Virus record (IMG/VR): IMGVR_UViG_3300033429_000007
Location: 1 to 50,672 of that record
Length of the DNA stretch: 50,672 nucleotides
Source: a virus
Reading direction: 5' to 3' (one strand)
This document shows positions 22,930 to 31,386 of this stretch, piece by piece. Numbering within the stretch: the stretch's first letter is position 1; each line of letters opens with the position of its first letter. The position numbers and the translations under genes were made by a program. The notes under the pieces are model-generated. The model worked only from the letters and a program-made list of their open reading frames with translations, was not told where the DNA came from and did no database searches.

Positions 22930-23448
22930 ATGGGTGTCAAGCTCTACGCTGATACGACAGCGAAGCAGTTGGTCGTCACGCTCGCTCCGGACGGGAACGA
23001 TGAGGTGCGGGTCAACGCGCAGATCGATATCTGGTCAGATCTGATTGAGGATTGGGAAGCGACCCTAGCTCTGCGGCGCTTCACGTTCCCGTTGATAGCT
23101 ATCGGTGGACAGACGATCTCAGCGGGGAAGCTCGGCACGACCTACGTGCTGCTCGAACCGTGGCAGATCGCGCCATACGAAGCTGATCACGAGCTTGTCA
23201 TCGATGGGAATCTATTCACCGAATCTGCGCTGACCCGTCTCGTGCTGCCGACCGTTGGCGCGTACACGGTGACCGCTACCCGCAATCTCTCGACGCTGGT
23301 CGAGGTGGTCGAGACAGGCACCTCCGGATTGACGCCTGAGGAATCCGCTGCGCTTGCTCAGATCGATGGCAGGGTAGACGTTGCCGTATCGACCAGAGCG
23401 ACGGCTACGGGCGCCGCTGACGCCGTGTGGGATAAGACGCTGCCATGA
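22930..23448 (+). CDS. Structural protein, 172 aa
   Basis: The product begins MGVKLYADTTAKQLVVTLAP and contains IWSDLIEDWEATLALRRFTF, LLEPWQIAPYEADHELVIDG and NLFTESALTRLVLPTVG. From memory this set is typical of a small phage structural protein that often lies near head or baseplate genes. The C-terminus includes GLTPEESAALAQIDGRVD, a short helix of the kind that ends fibre-attachment proteins. It overlaps the next gene by four bases. Confidence 0.6.
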   Translation: MGVKLYADTTAKQLVVTLAPDGNDEVRVNAQIDIWSDLIEDWEATLALRRFTFPLIAIGGQTISAGKLGTTYVLLEPWQIAPYEADHELVIDGNLFTESALTRLVLPTVGAYTVTATRNLSTLVEVVETGTSGLTPEESAALAQIDGRVDVAVSTRATATGAADAVWDKTLP

Positions 23449-23720
23449 CCACGACAGGCGAACGTCTCGTGATTCTCTCGGAGCTGCTAACGGTAGAGAC
23501 GGCGATGGTTCATTACCTCGCTATCGATACCAGCGGCGGGGGAGGTCCGGGTGGAACGGTGCTGGTAGATTTCGGCTACCTAGATTTCGAACATGACGAG
23601 CTTGATCTGATCAGCGATGACGGAGAGCTAACCATCGAAGGTGACGATGATCTTGAGAGCGAGAACGGCGATGATCTGATCATCGAAGGTGATGACAATT
23701 TGGAGGTGGGTTGTGAGTGA
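23445..23720 (+). CDS. Small acidic repeat protein, 91 aa
   Basis: ATG 23445 overlaps the preceding stop. The N-terminal half is hydrophobic/mixed and carries a Gly loop (TSGGGGPGGTVLVDFGYLDF). The C-terminal half is very acidic and repeats a 16-residue unit (LTIEGDDDLESENGDD, LIIEGDDNLE), seen in DNA as a 48-base repeat at 23634 and 23682. Function unknown; it may be a spacer or chaperone for the baseplate-like protein that follows. Confidence 0.5.
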   Translation: MTTTGERLVILSELLTVETAMVHYLAIDTSGGGGPGGTVLVDFGYLDFEHDELDLISDDGELTIEGDDDLESENGDDLIIEGDDNLEVGCE

Positions 23721-24714
23721 CATTATCCGCAAGCGAGGCGATACCCGCCGTATCCAAAAGACGGTGAGGGAGAACGGCGTCGCCATCGATATCAGCGGCT
23801 GGACGTTCACGCTGACGATCAATCGAGAAGAGGATCCGAGCGATGCGAGTGAAGAGGTGGCGCAGCTCATCGGCGTGATCGTCGTCGCTGGTGACGGCAC
23901 GGTGAAGTTCACGCCGACGTTGACGGACGTAGATTGGGTCGGCACCTATTTCTACGACATCGAAGCTATCGATGCGGACGGCGGCGTCTCGACTCTCGAT
24001 AAGGGGCGATGGGTCAACACGCAAGACATCACGAAGTCAGACGAGGAGTTCATCTGGACGCCGAGCTTGACCCCGAATGACGGCGACCCGGTGGTGGTGG
24101 ATGCAACCGAGTTCTGGAGATTAACAACCTTTAACGCGGGCGACGCTTTGACCTACGAGACGAGAGACACGAGGCGGGTGATCCGGTGGGACATGGACGT
24201 GAACGAGAACGCGTGGGCCGGTCGCGACATCATGGCGCTTGGTCCCGAGTCGCCGCGACCGTCGAACCTTTGGTATCCGGTCGGGTGGGAGTTCAAGGCC
24301 ACCGCATACGTCGCCGAATCGCGGGTCGGACTCCTTCTGGTGACGCTCGGTTATTCGGACTACGTGGACAACGTCGTGAACAATATCGGCGGGATGAGCG
24401 CCGGGTGGGGTGCATTCGTCGAGGGTGCTTCCGAAGACAACAACGGCCCGACCGATGACGCGAGTTGGGTGAACCCGGACTGGTATGTGTTCGGCTTGCG
24501 AGTCGATGCGGACGGCGTGGTGTGGGGGATTCTACATCCGGAGACGGAGGTGGGAGATTACGGCACCCGAGACTGGATGAAGATCATGCCCGATGGGTGG
24601 ACATGGAACCCAGCGGTGCCGTTCTCGGTCCAGTTCGGTGGGCGACCTGACGACCCGGCTGATCCCGCTTGGGTCATCGACCTCTGGAAATATGAGTGGC
24701 GGAGGTTGTCATGA
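23713..24714 (+). CDS. BppU-like appendage protein, 333 aa
   Basis: GGAGGTGGG at 23702-23710 supports GTG 23713 over ATG 23689. The N-terminal domain (about residues 1-110) opens SDIIRKRGDTRRIQKTVREN and has IDISGWTFTLTINREEDPSD, the pattern of the BppU-type N-terminal domain of phage baseplate or fibre-attachment proteins. The remainder (EFWRLTTFNAGDALTYETRD, GRDIMALGPESPRPSNLWYP) is strand-rich and may be a binding domain. It ends four bases into the portal gene. Confidence 0.6.
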   Translation: MSDIIRKRGDTRRIQKTVRENGVAIDISGWTFTLTINREEDPSDASEEVAQLIGVIVVAGDGTVKFTPTLTDVDWVGTYFYDIEAIDADGGVSTLDKGRWVNTQDITKSDEEFIWTPSLTPNDGDPVVVDATEFWRLTTFNAGDALTYETRDTRRVIRWDMDVNENAWAGRDIMALGPESPRPSNLWYPVGWEFKATAYVAESRVGLLLVTLGYSDYVDNVVNNIGGMSAGWGAFVEGASEDNNGPTDDASWVNPDWYVFGLRVDADGVVWGILHPETEVGDYGTRDWMKIMPDGWTWNPAVPFSVQFGGRPDDPADPAWVIDLWKYEWRRLS

Positions 24715-27110
24715 GCGGTCGACTGGGATTGATCAGCCGCTTCCGAATGGCGACGGCATCGAAGCTGCTCGGGCAGATGAGTGAAGAGGAAGCGGGGATG
24801 CTGGCGCGGATCGTTCCGGGTGGCTATAAAACGGCTCCGGCTCGAGGGACGCAACAGATGCTCGCTGCGTATTCGAAGTCGCCGTGGGTGCGAGCGGTCG
24901 TCGGGAAGATCTCCGATGCTATCGGCTCGACGAAGTGGGCGCTGTTCTCTGTGAAGAACCCGAGCGGCAAGCACGTCAAGATGCCCGAGCTACAGAGCAA
25001 GGGGATCAAGCTCAAAGATTATTCGCTCGGGAACGTTGATCTGCCGGATGGATATGAGGTCACGCCGGTTCTCGATCATCCATTCCTTCGCTTGCTGAAT
25101 ACGGCGAACCCGCTCTTCCCCGGCTCGGTCGGAAGATCACAGACGAACATCTCAATGGAGCTGACCGGCGAAGCTCATTGGATCCTCGATCCAGAGTGGG
25201 CGGGGGGCCGCGCTGTGCCGGAGCGCTTCTGGTTGATCCCATCGACATGGGTGCGAGCGATGCCCTACGAGGGTGAGCCGTATTGGGATATCAAAACGCC
25301 GTCGTGGGAAGGGAAGCTACCAACCCCTGCCGTCTTCCGATTCGCTACGCCTGACCCGGTGAATCCCTATGGCAGAGGATCAGCTCACATGCGAGCGTTC
25401 GGGGATGAGATCGATACGGATGAGTACGCCGCTCAATATACGAAGAATTGGTTTCTGAATAACGCTCGTCCAGATCTCTTGATCACGAGCGAGGGGCTGA
25501 GCAAGCCGGACACCGAGCGCTTGGAGCTGAGCTGGTTGCAACAGACGCAGAGCTTCCGGCGAGCGCACAAACCTTTCTTCCTTCCGAAGAAGGTAGACAT
25601 CACGACGCTCTCACCGAAATTCAGCGATATGGAGATGCGGCCGCTGCGTTCTTGGGAGCGAGATATTTTGGTGCACGGCACGGGGATGCCGCCAGAAATT
25701 CTCGGGATCATCGAGAACTCGAATCGAGCCACCATCGAGGCAGCCGATTACCTGATGGCGAAATATGTGCTGGTGCCGCGACTCGAATTGCAACGGACGT
25801 TCATGCAATTTCTGTTGCTGCCGATCTACGATGATCGATTGATTCTCGGATACGAATCTCCGGTGCAAGAAGATCGCGAGTATCAGCTCTCCGTGATGAA
25901 AGAAAACCCACCCGCGTTCACCGTCGCAGATTGGAAGCGACAGGCGGGGATCGAGACGACCGATGCGGATGAGGTTTATCTGCACCCCTTCAACCTCAAG
26001 ATCGTTGATTCTCTCGAACCCACACCCGACCCTGCGCTGCTCGCTAGCCGAGCCGCGAGGATCGCGTCTAAGCTCACGGAAGGTAGCGATGATCGAGATA
26101 CATTGCCCTGCGGCTGCGGCACGCCTGAGTGCACGTACCAGCCGCCTGACATATACGGGAGAGCGATAGCGGCGGTCGATACCGTCAGAGGGTTGATCTC
26201 TTCCGGCGAATCGAGCAAAGCGCTACCGGACGGCTTCACGAAGCAGGTAGGTGGACCGGACACCACGCGGCTCGCTCTGAATCTCTCGGGGCAGATGCAA
26301 AAGGAGCTCGTCGAGGCGTGGGAAGCTCTCGCGAACAAGATCGATTATCGAGCGATGATGGATGCGTTCAAGAAGGGAGATCTCGACGCAGCGATGCAAG
26401 TGCTTTACGAAGCAGATCTCGCGGCAGAACTTGAGATCGCGCGGCAGACGCTACGCGAAGCAATCGTCGTGGTGGGTGAAGCGAGCGCGGAAGAGCTGGG
26501 TGCGTATCTCGGTGAATCGATTGCGTTCGATCTCAGCAACCCGGAGAGCATCGCGTTCCTCTCAGAATTCGGCGGCGAGATGGTGACGGACGTGAGCGAT
26601 GAAACCTACGCCGCTCTGAAACGGCTGCTCACCCAAGCATACGATGAAGGGCTGACGGCTGCGGAAACGGCGAAGCTCATCGGAGAAGATCCAGGCGTCG
26701 GGCTGACGGCGCGAGATATCGAGCAGCGGCGACGGCTGATCGAGGGGATGAGAGAGTCGGGTCTATCCGAAGTAGAGATCGAAGAATGGTCGAAGAAATG
26801 GACGAAGGGAAAGATCAAGTATCGAGCGCAGGTGATCGCAGATAACGAGCTGGTCGATGCCGGTAATCAAGGGCAGCGACGGCTATGGGATCAAGCGCAG
26901 AACGATGGGCTGATTCCGAAAGATACGAAGAAGCAATGGATCGTCACACCGGACGAGAAATTGTGTCAGCTCTGCGGACCGATGGGTGATCCGCAGCCGG
27001 GCGTTTCGATTGTCGGGATCAATGAGTTCTACCAGACGCCAGCGGGTGCGGTTTATATCCCATCCGAGATCCATATCCGTTGTCGATGTAGCGAACGAAT
27101 CTTGGTGTGA
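24711..27110 (+). CDS. Portal protein fused to MuF-type minor head protein, 799 aa
   Basis: GGAGG before ATG 24711 and the ATGA overlap fix the start. Residues about 1-440 are an HK97-type portal: MLAAYSKSPWVRAVVGKISD, ITSEGLSKPDTERLELSWLQ, GTGMPPEILGIIENSNRATIEA and YLMAKYVLVPRLELQRTFMQ are typical strings. A linker with CGCGTPEC follows. The C-terminal third (DARDIEQ region, YRAQVIADNELVDAGNQGQR, KLCQLCGPM, HIRCRCSERILV with Cys791/793) is the MuF minor head protein, including its zinc cysteines. The portal is the DNA gate; MuF proteins help head assembly or enter the host. Natural portal-MuF fusions are known in some phages. Confidence 0.85.
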   Translation: MSGRLGLISRFRMATASKLLGQMSEEEAGMLARIVPGGYKTAPARGTQQMLAAYSKSPWVRAVVGKISDAIGSTKWALFSVKNPSGKHVKMPELQSKGIKLKDYSLGNVDLPDGYEVTPVLDHPFLRLLNTANPLFPGSVGRSQTNISMELTGEAHWILDPEWAGGRAVPERFWLIPSTWVRAMPYEGEPYWDIKTPSWEGKLPTPAVFRFATPDPVNPYGRGSAHMRAFGDEIDTDEYAAQYTKNWFLNNARPDLLITSEGLSKPDTERLELSWLQQTQSFRRAHKPFFLPKKVDITTLSPKFSDMEMRPLRSWERDILVHGTGMPPEILGIIENSNRATIEAADYLMAKYVLVPRLELQRTFMQFLLLPIYDDRLILGYESPVQEDREYQLSVMKENPPAFTVADWKRQAGIETTDADEVYLHPFNLKIVDSLEPTPDPALLASRAARIASKLTEGSDDRDTLPCGCGTPECTYQPPDIYGRAIAAVDTVRGLISSGESSKALPDGFTKQVGGPDTTRLALNLSGQMQKELVEAWEALANKIDYRAMMDAFKKGDLDAAMQVLYEADLAAELEIARQTLREAIVVVGEASAEELGAYLGESIAFDLSNPESIAFLSEFGGEMVTDVSDETYAALKRLLTQAYDEGLTAAETAKLIGEDPGVGLTARDIEQRRRLIEGMRESGLSEVEIEEWSKKWTKGKIKYRAQVIADNELVDAGNQGQRRLWDQAQNDGLIPKDTKKQWIVTPDEKLCQLCGPMGDPQPGVSIVGINEFYQTPAGAVYIPSEIHIRCRCSERILV

Positions 27111-27128
27111 CATGATCGGAGGAAGATG

Positions 27129-28172
27129 ATGAAACGTCCGAACGAATTGCTAACCCGCGACGATTGGGTGAAACGAGTTGGGAAGCTACCGCCCGGTGAG
27201 GTTCTGCCGGAGGTGCCGAACCTCGTGAAGTTCTTCAATCCAGATATCTCGTTGAAAGATGTAGACCCCGGCACGGGGATGCGAGATATCAAGTTCGTGA
27301 TCTCGACCGGCTCTCAAGATCGCGACTCCGACATCATCGATGTCAACGGTTGGGACATCGACAACTACAAGCAGAACCCGGTCGTTCTTTGGGCGCACGA
27401 CTATTGGTCGCCGCCCGTAGCGAGAGCAACGGAGGTCGGGCTGGAAGACGATAAGCTCGTCGCGGTGGATCGCTTCACGCCGAAAGAGATCTCACCGTTC
27501 GGACACATGGTCTACCAGATGGTGGCTGCGAAATTTCTACGAGCTACCAGCGTCGGCTTCAAGCCGAAGCAATACGTCTGGAATGACGAACACAAGGGCT
27601 ACGATTTCAGCGAACAAGAATTGCTCGAACACAGCATCGTTCCGGTGCCGTCGAATCCCGAAGCGCTCGAAGCAGCGAGCGCGGTGGGGATCGATCTGCT
27701 CCCGATGAAACGATGGGCCGAAAAAATTCTCGACGATGATCCGGATGCGGATCGCGTCGCTTTGTGGCTGCCCAAGGATACGGTCGAGATCGTGCACGCT
27801 GCTCTGACGAATGTCGCTGTGAGTCTGACGGACACCAGCACTTCCGCAGATGATGCGTCATGGAAGACGATCACCGAGGGTGGGTCCACCATCGACCCGC
27901 CGGCCGAATCGGTCGACGGCAATATCAAAACGGAACCATCGGAGGCAATCATGGAAGAGGCAATCCAAGCACTCTCTGATGTCATCAAAGAGCTTCGTGA
28001 AGCGGTCGAGAAGATACCCGAGCAGGTAGCTACGGCCGTCGAGGAAAAGCTCGCGGCAGCGGTCACGAAGACGCCAGAGCCGGAAGAGCTGAGTGACGAC
28101 GACATCAAGGAAACCATCGCCAAGGCGGTAGCGGAAGCGCTCACCGCGAAGACCGGCGCGTTGCCGGATTGA
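27129..28172 (+). CDS. Prohead protease with C-terminal scaffold region, 347 aa
   Basis: CGGAGGA (27117-27123) is best spaced for the second of two ATGs (27129; 27126 is possible). Residues about 50-185 form an HK97-family serine protease: FVISTGSQDRDSDIIDVNGW, NPVVLWAHDYWSPP with His90, KFLRATSVGFKP with Ser141, and LLEHSIVPVPSNPEAL. Residues about 275-347 are a helical Glu/Ala/Lys-rich scaffold region (EAIQALSDVIKELREAVEKI). The protease cleaves scaffold and the capsid delta domain during maturation. It precedes the capsid gene, as usual. Confidence 0.88.
   Translation: MKRPNELLTRDDWVKRVGKLPPGEVLPEVPNLVKFFNPDISLKDVDPGTGMRDIKFVISTGSQDRDSDIIDVNGWDIDNYKQNPVVLWAHDYWSPPVARATEVGLEDDKLVAVDRFTPKEISPFGHMVYQMVAAKFLRATSVGFKPKQYVWNDEHKGYDFSEQELLEHSIVPVPSNPEALEAASAVGIDLLPMKRWAEKILDDDPDADRVALWLPKDTVEIVHAALTNVAVSLTDTSTSADDASWKTITEGGSTIDPPAESVDGNIKTEPSEAIMEEAIQALSDVIKELREAVEKIPEQVATAVEEKLAAAVTKTPEPEELSDDDIKETIAKAVAEALTAKTGALPD
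27951..28172 (+). CDS. Internally initiated scaffold protein, 73 aa
   Basis: Inside the protease gene and in the same frame, GGAGG (27941-27945) lies five bases before an ATG at 27951. Initiation here would give MEEAIQALSDVIKELREAV and so on, a separate helical scaffold matching the C-terminal part of the protease product. Nested scaffolds made in the same way are well known (for example Nu3 inside the C gene of lambda). The signal is as strong as those of the main genes. Confidence 0.6.
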   Translation: MEEAIQALSDVIKELREAVEKIPEQVATAVEEKLAAAVTKTPEPEELSDDDIKETIAKAVAEALTAKTGALPD

Positions 28173-28190
28173 TCGAGAAGGGAGTAGATC

Positions 28191-29369
28191 ATGACGAGAG
28201 AAGAAATTGCTGTTCTGGTAGCCGAGCAGGTGGCGCTCAAGTTGAAAGACGAAGAGCCGTCATCCGTTGCTGTTACCTATGACGACATGGTGAAAGCTAT
28301 GAGCGCAATCGGGAAGCCGCAAGCAACACCCCCCGCGCCGATGGAGCGCGGTATCGGTGCTGCTCGATTCATTCGAGCAATGGCGGCAGGGAAAGCGGAT
28401 CCCGAGCGAGCCGCGAAGTGGGCGAAGAAACAATGGGGTGATGAAGATCCCATGACCAAGATCCTCGAAGCGAGTGAGGATTCCGCTGGTGGCGTTCTCA
28501 TCCCCACACAGCACTCGACCGAGGTGATCGAGCTGCTTCGTGAGCGAGCGGTATTCCGTTCGATGGGTCCGACGACTGTGCCGATGCCGACTGGCTCGTT
28601 GCAGATTCCGAAGATCACCGGCGGCGCGACCGCGACCTATATCGGTGAGTCACAGAACATTGTGAAGACCGAGCAGACGACCGGCATGGTCAATCTGTCA
28701 TGGAAGAAACTCGCAGCGGTCGTGCCGATCTCGAACGACTTCCTGCGGTTCGAGAGCTACGGCGCTGACTCGATGGTCCGCAACGATCTCGTGGCTGCGA
28801 TGGCGCAGCGTGAAGACGTTGCGTTCATCCGTGGCGATGGCACCGAATTCACTCCGAAGGGCTTGCTGAATTTCTGCCCCGCCGCGAACAAGATCACCGC
28901 CAACGGAACGGTGACGATCACCACCATCACCGAGGAAGCGCTCGAAGCGATCCTCCTCCTCCGCAACGCGAACGTTCGCATGATCAATGTCGGGTGGCTC
29001 TGGTCGCCGCGCACCACGCTCTACCTCAAGAGCTTGCGTGACACCAACGGTAACTTCGTCTTCAAGACGGAGCTGGATGGTGGAACGTTCTTCGGCTATC
29101 CCTTCAACGACACGACCAACATTCCAGATGATCTGAATGCGTCGACCGAATCTGAGATCTACCTCTGTGATTTCGCAGATGTCATTCTCGGTGAGTCGAT
29201 GAACATGATGATCGATACCAGCACCGAAGCGAGCTATTGGGATGGCTCCGCATATCAGTCGGCGTACTCGAAAGACCTCACTCTCATGCGAGTGATCTCC
29301 GAGCACGATCTCGGCGTCCGGCACGACGCATCCATCGCGATGATCGTCGCCGTCAAATGGCACTGGTAG
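28191..29369 (+). CDS. HK97-type major capsid protein, 392 aa
   Basis: AAGGGAG precedes ATG 28191. The N-terminal ~100 residues are helical and charged (delta domain, probably cleaved near EASEDSAGGVLIP). The core then reads ERAVFRSMGPTTVPMPTGSL, IPKITGGATATYIGESQNI, WKKLAAVVPISNDFLRFESY, REDVAFIRGDGTEFTPKGLL and ends GVRHDASIAMIVAVKWHW. These are standard HK97-fold features (E-loop, spine helix, A-domain). The capsid shell is built from several hundred copies. Confidence 0.9.
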   Translation: MTREEIAVLVAEQVALKLKDEEPSSVAVTYDDMVKAMSAIGKPQATPPAPMERGIGAARFIRAMAAGKADPERAAKWAKKQWGDEDPMTKILEASEDSAGGVLIPTQHSTEVIELLRERAVFRSMGPTTVPMPTGSLQIPKITGGATATYIGESQNIVKTEQTTGMVNLSWKKLAAVVPISNDFLRFESYGADSMVRNDLVAAMAQREDVAFIRGDGTEFTPKGLLNFCPAANKITANGTVTITTITEEALEAILLLRNANVRMINVGWLWSPRTTLYLKSLRDTNGNFVFKTELDGGTFFGYPFNDTTNIPDDLNASTESEIYLCDFADVILGESMNMMIDTSTEASYWDGSAYQSAYSKDLTLMRVISEHDLGVRHDASIAMIVAVKWHW

Positions 29370-29386
29370 AAGGAAAGGAGTAGCAC

Positions 29387-29857
29387 ATGGACATCAATAA
29401 CTTTGACGCTGGCGCACCGTTCGCACTGATGGGTGCGGGTGGCGCTCGTGGTGTTGCCGGTGGAACGGGCGACAACACCGAAGCTCTCGGTACGATCGTT
29501 GACATGCAAGCTCAAGACGGCCCGATGAGCGGGTTCATCTTCTGTGCTGGCAACGTGACGCTGACCGATACCGAAACGCTCTCGCTTGTCGAGATCAAGC
29601 TGGAGCATGGCGACGCTGCGAACCTGTCCGATGCCGTCGATTACGTTGCCGAAGCGTTCACCGCTCTGGTCACGAGCGACGGCGGCGGTGCCGAGGGTTT
29701 CGCTGCAAAGGTGAGCGTTGATCTCACCGGCGTGAAGCGCTATTGGAGAGTGACGGTCACTCCGGACATTTCGACCGGAGCTACCGACACCTTCGAGTGC
29801 GGCTTCGGCTTCGCTGCGATTGGTGACAACTCGCCCATCGCTGACGGCGAAGACTAG
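29387..29857 (+). CDS. Capsid decoration or head-associated protein, 156 aa
   Basis: AAAGGAG before ATG 29387. The product is Gly/Ala/Thr-rich and strand-rich, opens MDINNFDAGAPFALMGAGGA, and carries no charged clusters. A small gene directly after the capsid gene commonly codes for a decoration protein or head-stabilising protein. FSGFIFCAGNVTLT-like strands fit a beta sandwich. The assignment is by position and composition. Confidence 0.6.
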   Translation: MDINNFDAGAPFALMGAGGARGVAGGTGDNTEALGTIVDMQAQDGPMSGFIFCAGNVTLTDTETLSLVEIKLEHGDAANLSDAVDYVAEAFTALVTSDGGGAEGFAAKVSVDLTGVKRYWRVTVTPDISTGATDTFECGFGFAAIGDNSPIADGED

Positions 29858-29874
29858 AGCCGAGAGGAGGAGCA

Positions 29875-30159
29875 ATGAGAACTCATCAACCGGATCTCGT
29901 GAAGATTGTCTTCACGAAGAACCAGCCGCCGTATAACGCCAATGAAGGAGCGCGGCGCGAACCAGCGGCAGCGATGAAGCTCGTGCTGTCTGGTGTCGCG
30001 AAGTTCCTCGACCCGCCACCCGGACTCGATGAGTTCGGTCAGCCGGTCGAGGAAAAGGCGGCAGCGAAAAAGGCGACGACGCCCAAGCCGAAAGCGAAAC
30101 CGAAAGGTAAGCCGAAAGCGAAGGCGAAGCCGAAGGGCAAGGGGAAACCCAAACCCTAA
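29875..30159 (+). CDS. Protein with Lys/Pro/Ala-rich basic tail, 94 aa
   Basis: GAGGAGG upstream supports ATG 29875. The first ~55 residues are a small folded region (LVKIVFTKNQPPYNANEGAR). The C-terminal ~35 residues are a run of KPK, AKPKG and KGKP repeats with a charge above +15, like a histone tail. Such tails occur on phage head proteins that contact packaged DNA. It is followed by a terminator-like hairpin. Function unknown. Confidence 0.6.
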   Translation: MRTHQPDLVKIVFTKNQPPYNANEGARREPAAAMKLVLSGVAKFLDPPPGLDEFGQPVEEKAAAKKATTPKPKAKPKGKPKAKAKPKGKGKPKP

Positions 30160-30168
30160 TTATCAACC

Positions 30169-30207
30169 GTGGTGGGGCTGCCCCTCGGTGGCCCCGCCAC
30201 TCATTTT
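30169..30207 (+). terminator. Intrinsic terminator candidate after the capsid block
   Basis: GTGGTGGGGC (30169-30178) pairs with GCCCCGCCAC (30191-30200), ten pairs with one G-U, over a 12-nt loop. TCATTTT follows. It would reduce transcription from the highly expressed capsid genes into the connector genes, a usual arrangement after a major capsid gene. Confidence 0.6.
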
Positions 30208-30216
30208 GGAGAGCGC

Positions 30217-30405
30217 ATGGCACAGCGATTGATCGAGATGAAATTCATCGCGTACTTCGAGAAGCACAAGCCGGGAGATGTTGAAGCTGTGACGCGAGGT
30301 CAAGCAGCGATATGGGAAGCGCTGGGTGTTGCGATCCGGGTGCGGCCACCACACTCGAATACGAAGCCGATCGGTCCGAAGCACACGGTAACGAAAGGAG
30401 AGTGA
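30217..30405 (+). CDS. Hypothetical small protein, 62 aa
   Basis: The frame is open from 30169, but that would run through the hairpin; GGAGAG at 30208-30213 supports ATG 30217. The product opens MAQRLIEMKFIAYFEKHKPG and is mixed alpha/beta with a basic C-terminus. No family is recognised. It lies between the capsid block and the head-tail connector. Confidence 0.5.
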   Translation: MAQRLIEMKFIAYFEKHKPGDVEAVTRGQAAIWEALGVAIRVRPPHSNTKPIGPKHTVTKGE

Positions 30406-30406
30406 G

Positions 30407-31051
30407 ATGGGAGTCACGGTCTCGGTCGCTGCGTCCTCAACGGACCTGACGACGACCGCCACGATCAAAGGTGTCCTCGGCGTCAGCTCCACAAAGTTCG
30501 ATGCTGAGCTGGAGCGATTGATCGGTGCCGCTACGTCTGCAATCGAAGAGTACGTACAGCACGTATTCGCAAAGCAAACGTATGTCGAGCGCGTCAATGG
30601 ATCAGCTCATCCGATGCTGATGTTGACGAACGTTCCGATCACTTCCGTGACGGGGATCGTGTGCGATTCATCGCCCATCGAGGATTACTCGATCCACGAT
30701 GCCGCAGCTGGAATTCTCTACCGCTCCGCAGGGTGGCTCGAATCAGCATGGGTCGGGTGGGGAACATCAGATTCCTATCGGGTGCAAGGGACCGGCGAAC
30801 GGATCTACGCCGTGACATACGAAGCGGGATACATCACGCCGGGGCTGCCGAATCCGGATCTCCCGAAGCACATCGAACAGGCGTGCATCGAAACGGTCGT
30901 CGATTGGTATCGGAGCAGCAAGCGAGACAGCGCTGTGAAGAGCAAGAAGGTCGGGGATCTCGCGATCAGCTACAAGGGTGCACAAGAGCTGACGCTGGAA
31001 GATCGGCTACCCGCCGGCGCCCGTGCGTTGCTCTCTCGGAGATTGCGATGA
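30407..31051 (+). CDS. Head-tail connector (gp6-like adaptor), 214 aa
   Basis: AAAGGAG before ATG 30407. The pattern is that of gp6/YqbG-type adaptors: a helical DAELERLIGAATSAIEEYVQ segment, strands around TNVPITSVTGIVCDSSPIED, YAVTYEAGYITPG, a helical PKHIEQACIETVVDWYRSSK, and an end LPAGARALLSRRLR. These proteins form a ring under the portal. Position and overlap with the next connector gene support this. Confidence 0.75.
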   Translation: MGVTVSVAASSTDLTTTATIKGVLGVSSTKFDAELERLIGAATSAIEEYVQHVFAKQTYVERVNGSAHPMLMLTNVPITSVTGIVCDSSPIEDYSIHDAAAGILYRSAGWLESAWVGWGTSDSYRVQGTGERIYAVTYEAGYITPGLPNPDLPKHIEQACIETVVDWYRSSKRDSAVKSKKVGDLAISYKGAQELTLEDRLPAGARALLSRRLR

Positions 31052-31386
31052 GTTGGGAAACGGAGTTCGAAGAGTTCTACACCGACGAGGTGATCCGCTC
31101 GGCTTACTCCGGTCAAGACGGCTACGGTCAGCCGTCGCACAGCGGCGCGAAGAAACACATGTGTCGCGTCGTCCACAAGCCGCAAGTCGTTCGGCAGGGT
31201 GGAACGGGTGAGGTTCAAGATACGATCCGCGAGGTGATCTCCAAAGCGCAGATCTACACGCACGCTGATATCGGGTGGGATCTTCGCGATGAGGTCACGC
31301 TCGCTGACGGCACCACTCCCAAGATTCTACAGATCATCAATTACCCCGACGAGACGGGGCCGCATCATTCGGTGGTGTACGTATGA
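31048..31386 (+). CDS. Head closure / stopper protein, 112 aa
   Basis: ATG 31048 overlaps the adaptor stop. The product has the strand-rich KAQIYTHADIGWDLRDEVTL and ILQIINYPDETGPHHSVVYV region typical of small head-closure proteins that prevent DNA leakage and join the tail. Length is normal for the class. The assignment rests on position and these strands. Confidence 0.65.
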   Translation: MSWETEFEEFYTDEVIRSAYSGQDGYGQPSHSGAKKHMCRVVHKPQVVRQGGTGEVQDTIREVISKAQIYTHADIGWDLRDEVTLADGTTPKILQIINYPDETGPHHSVVYV

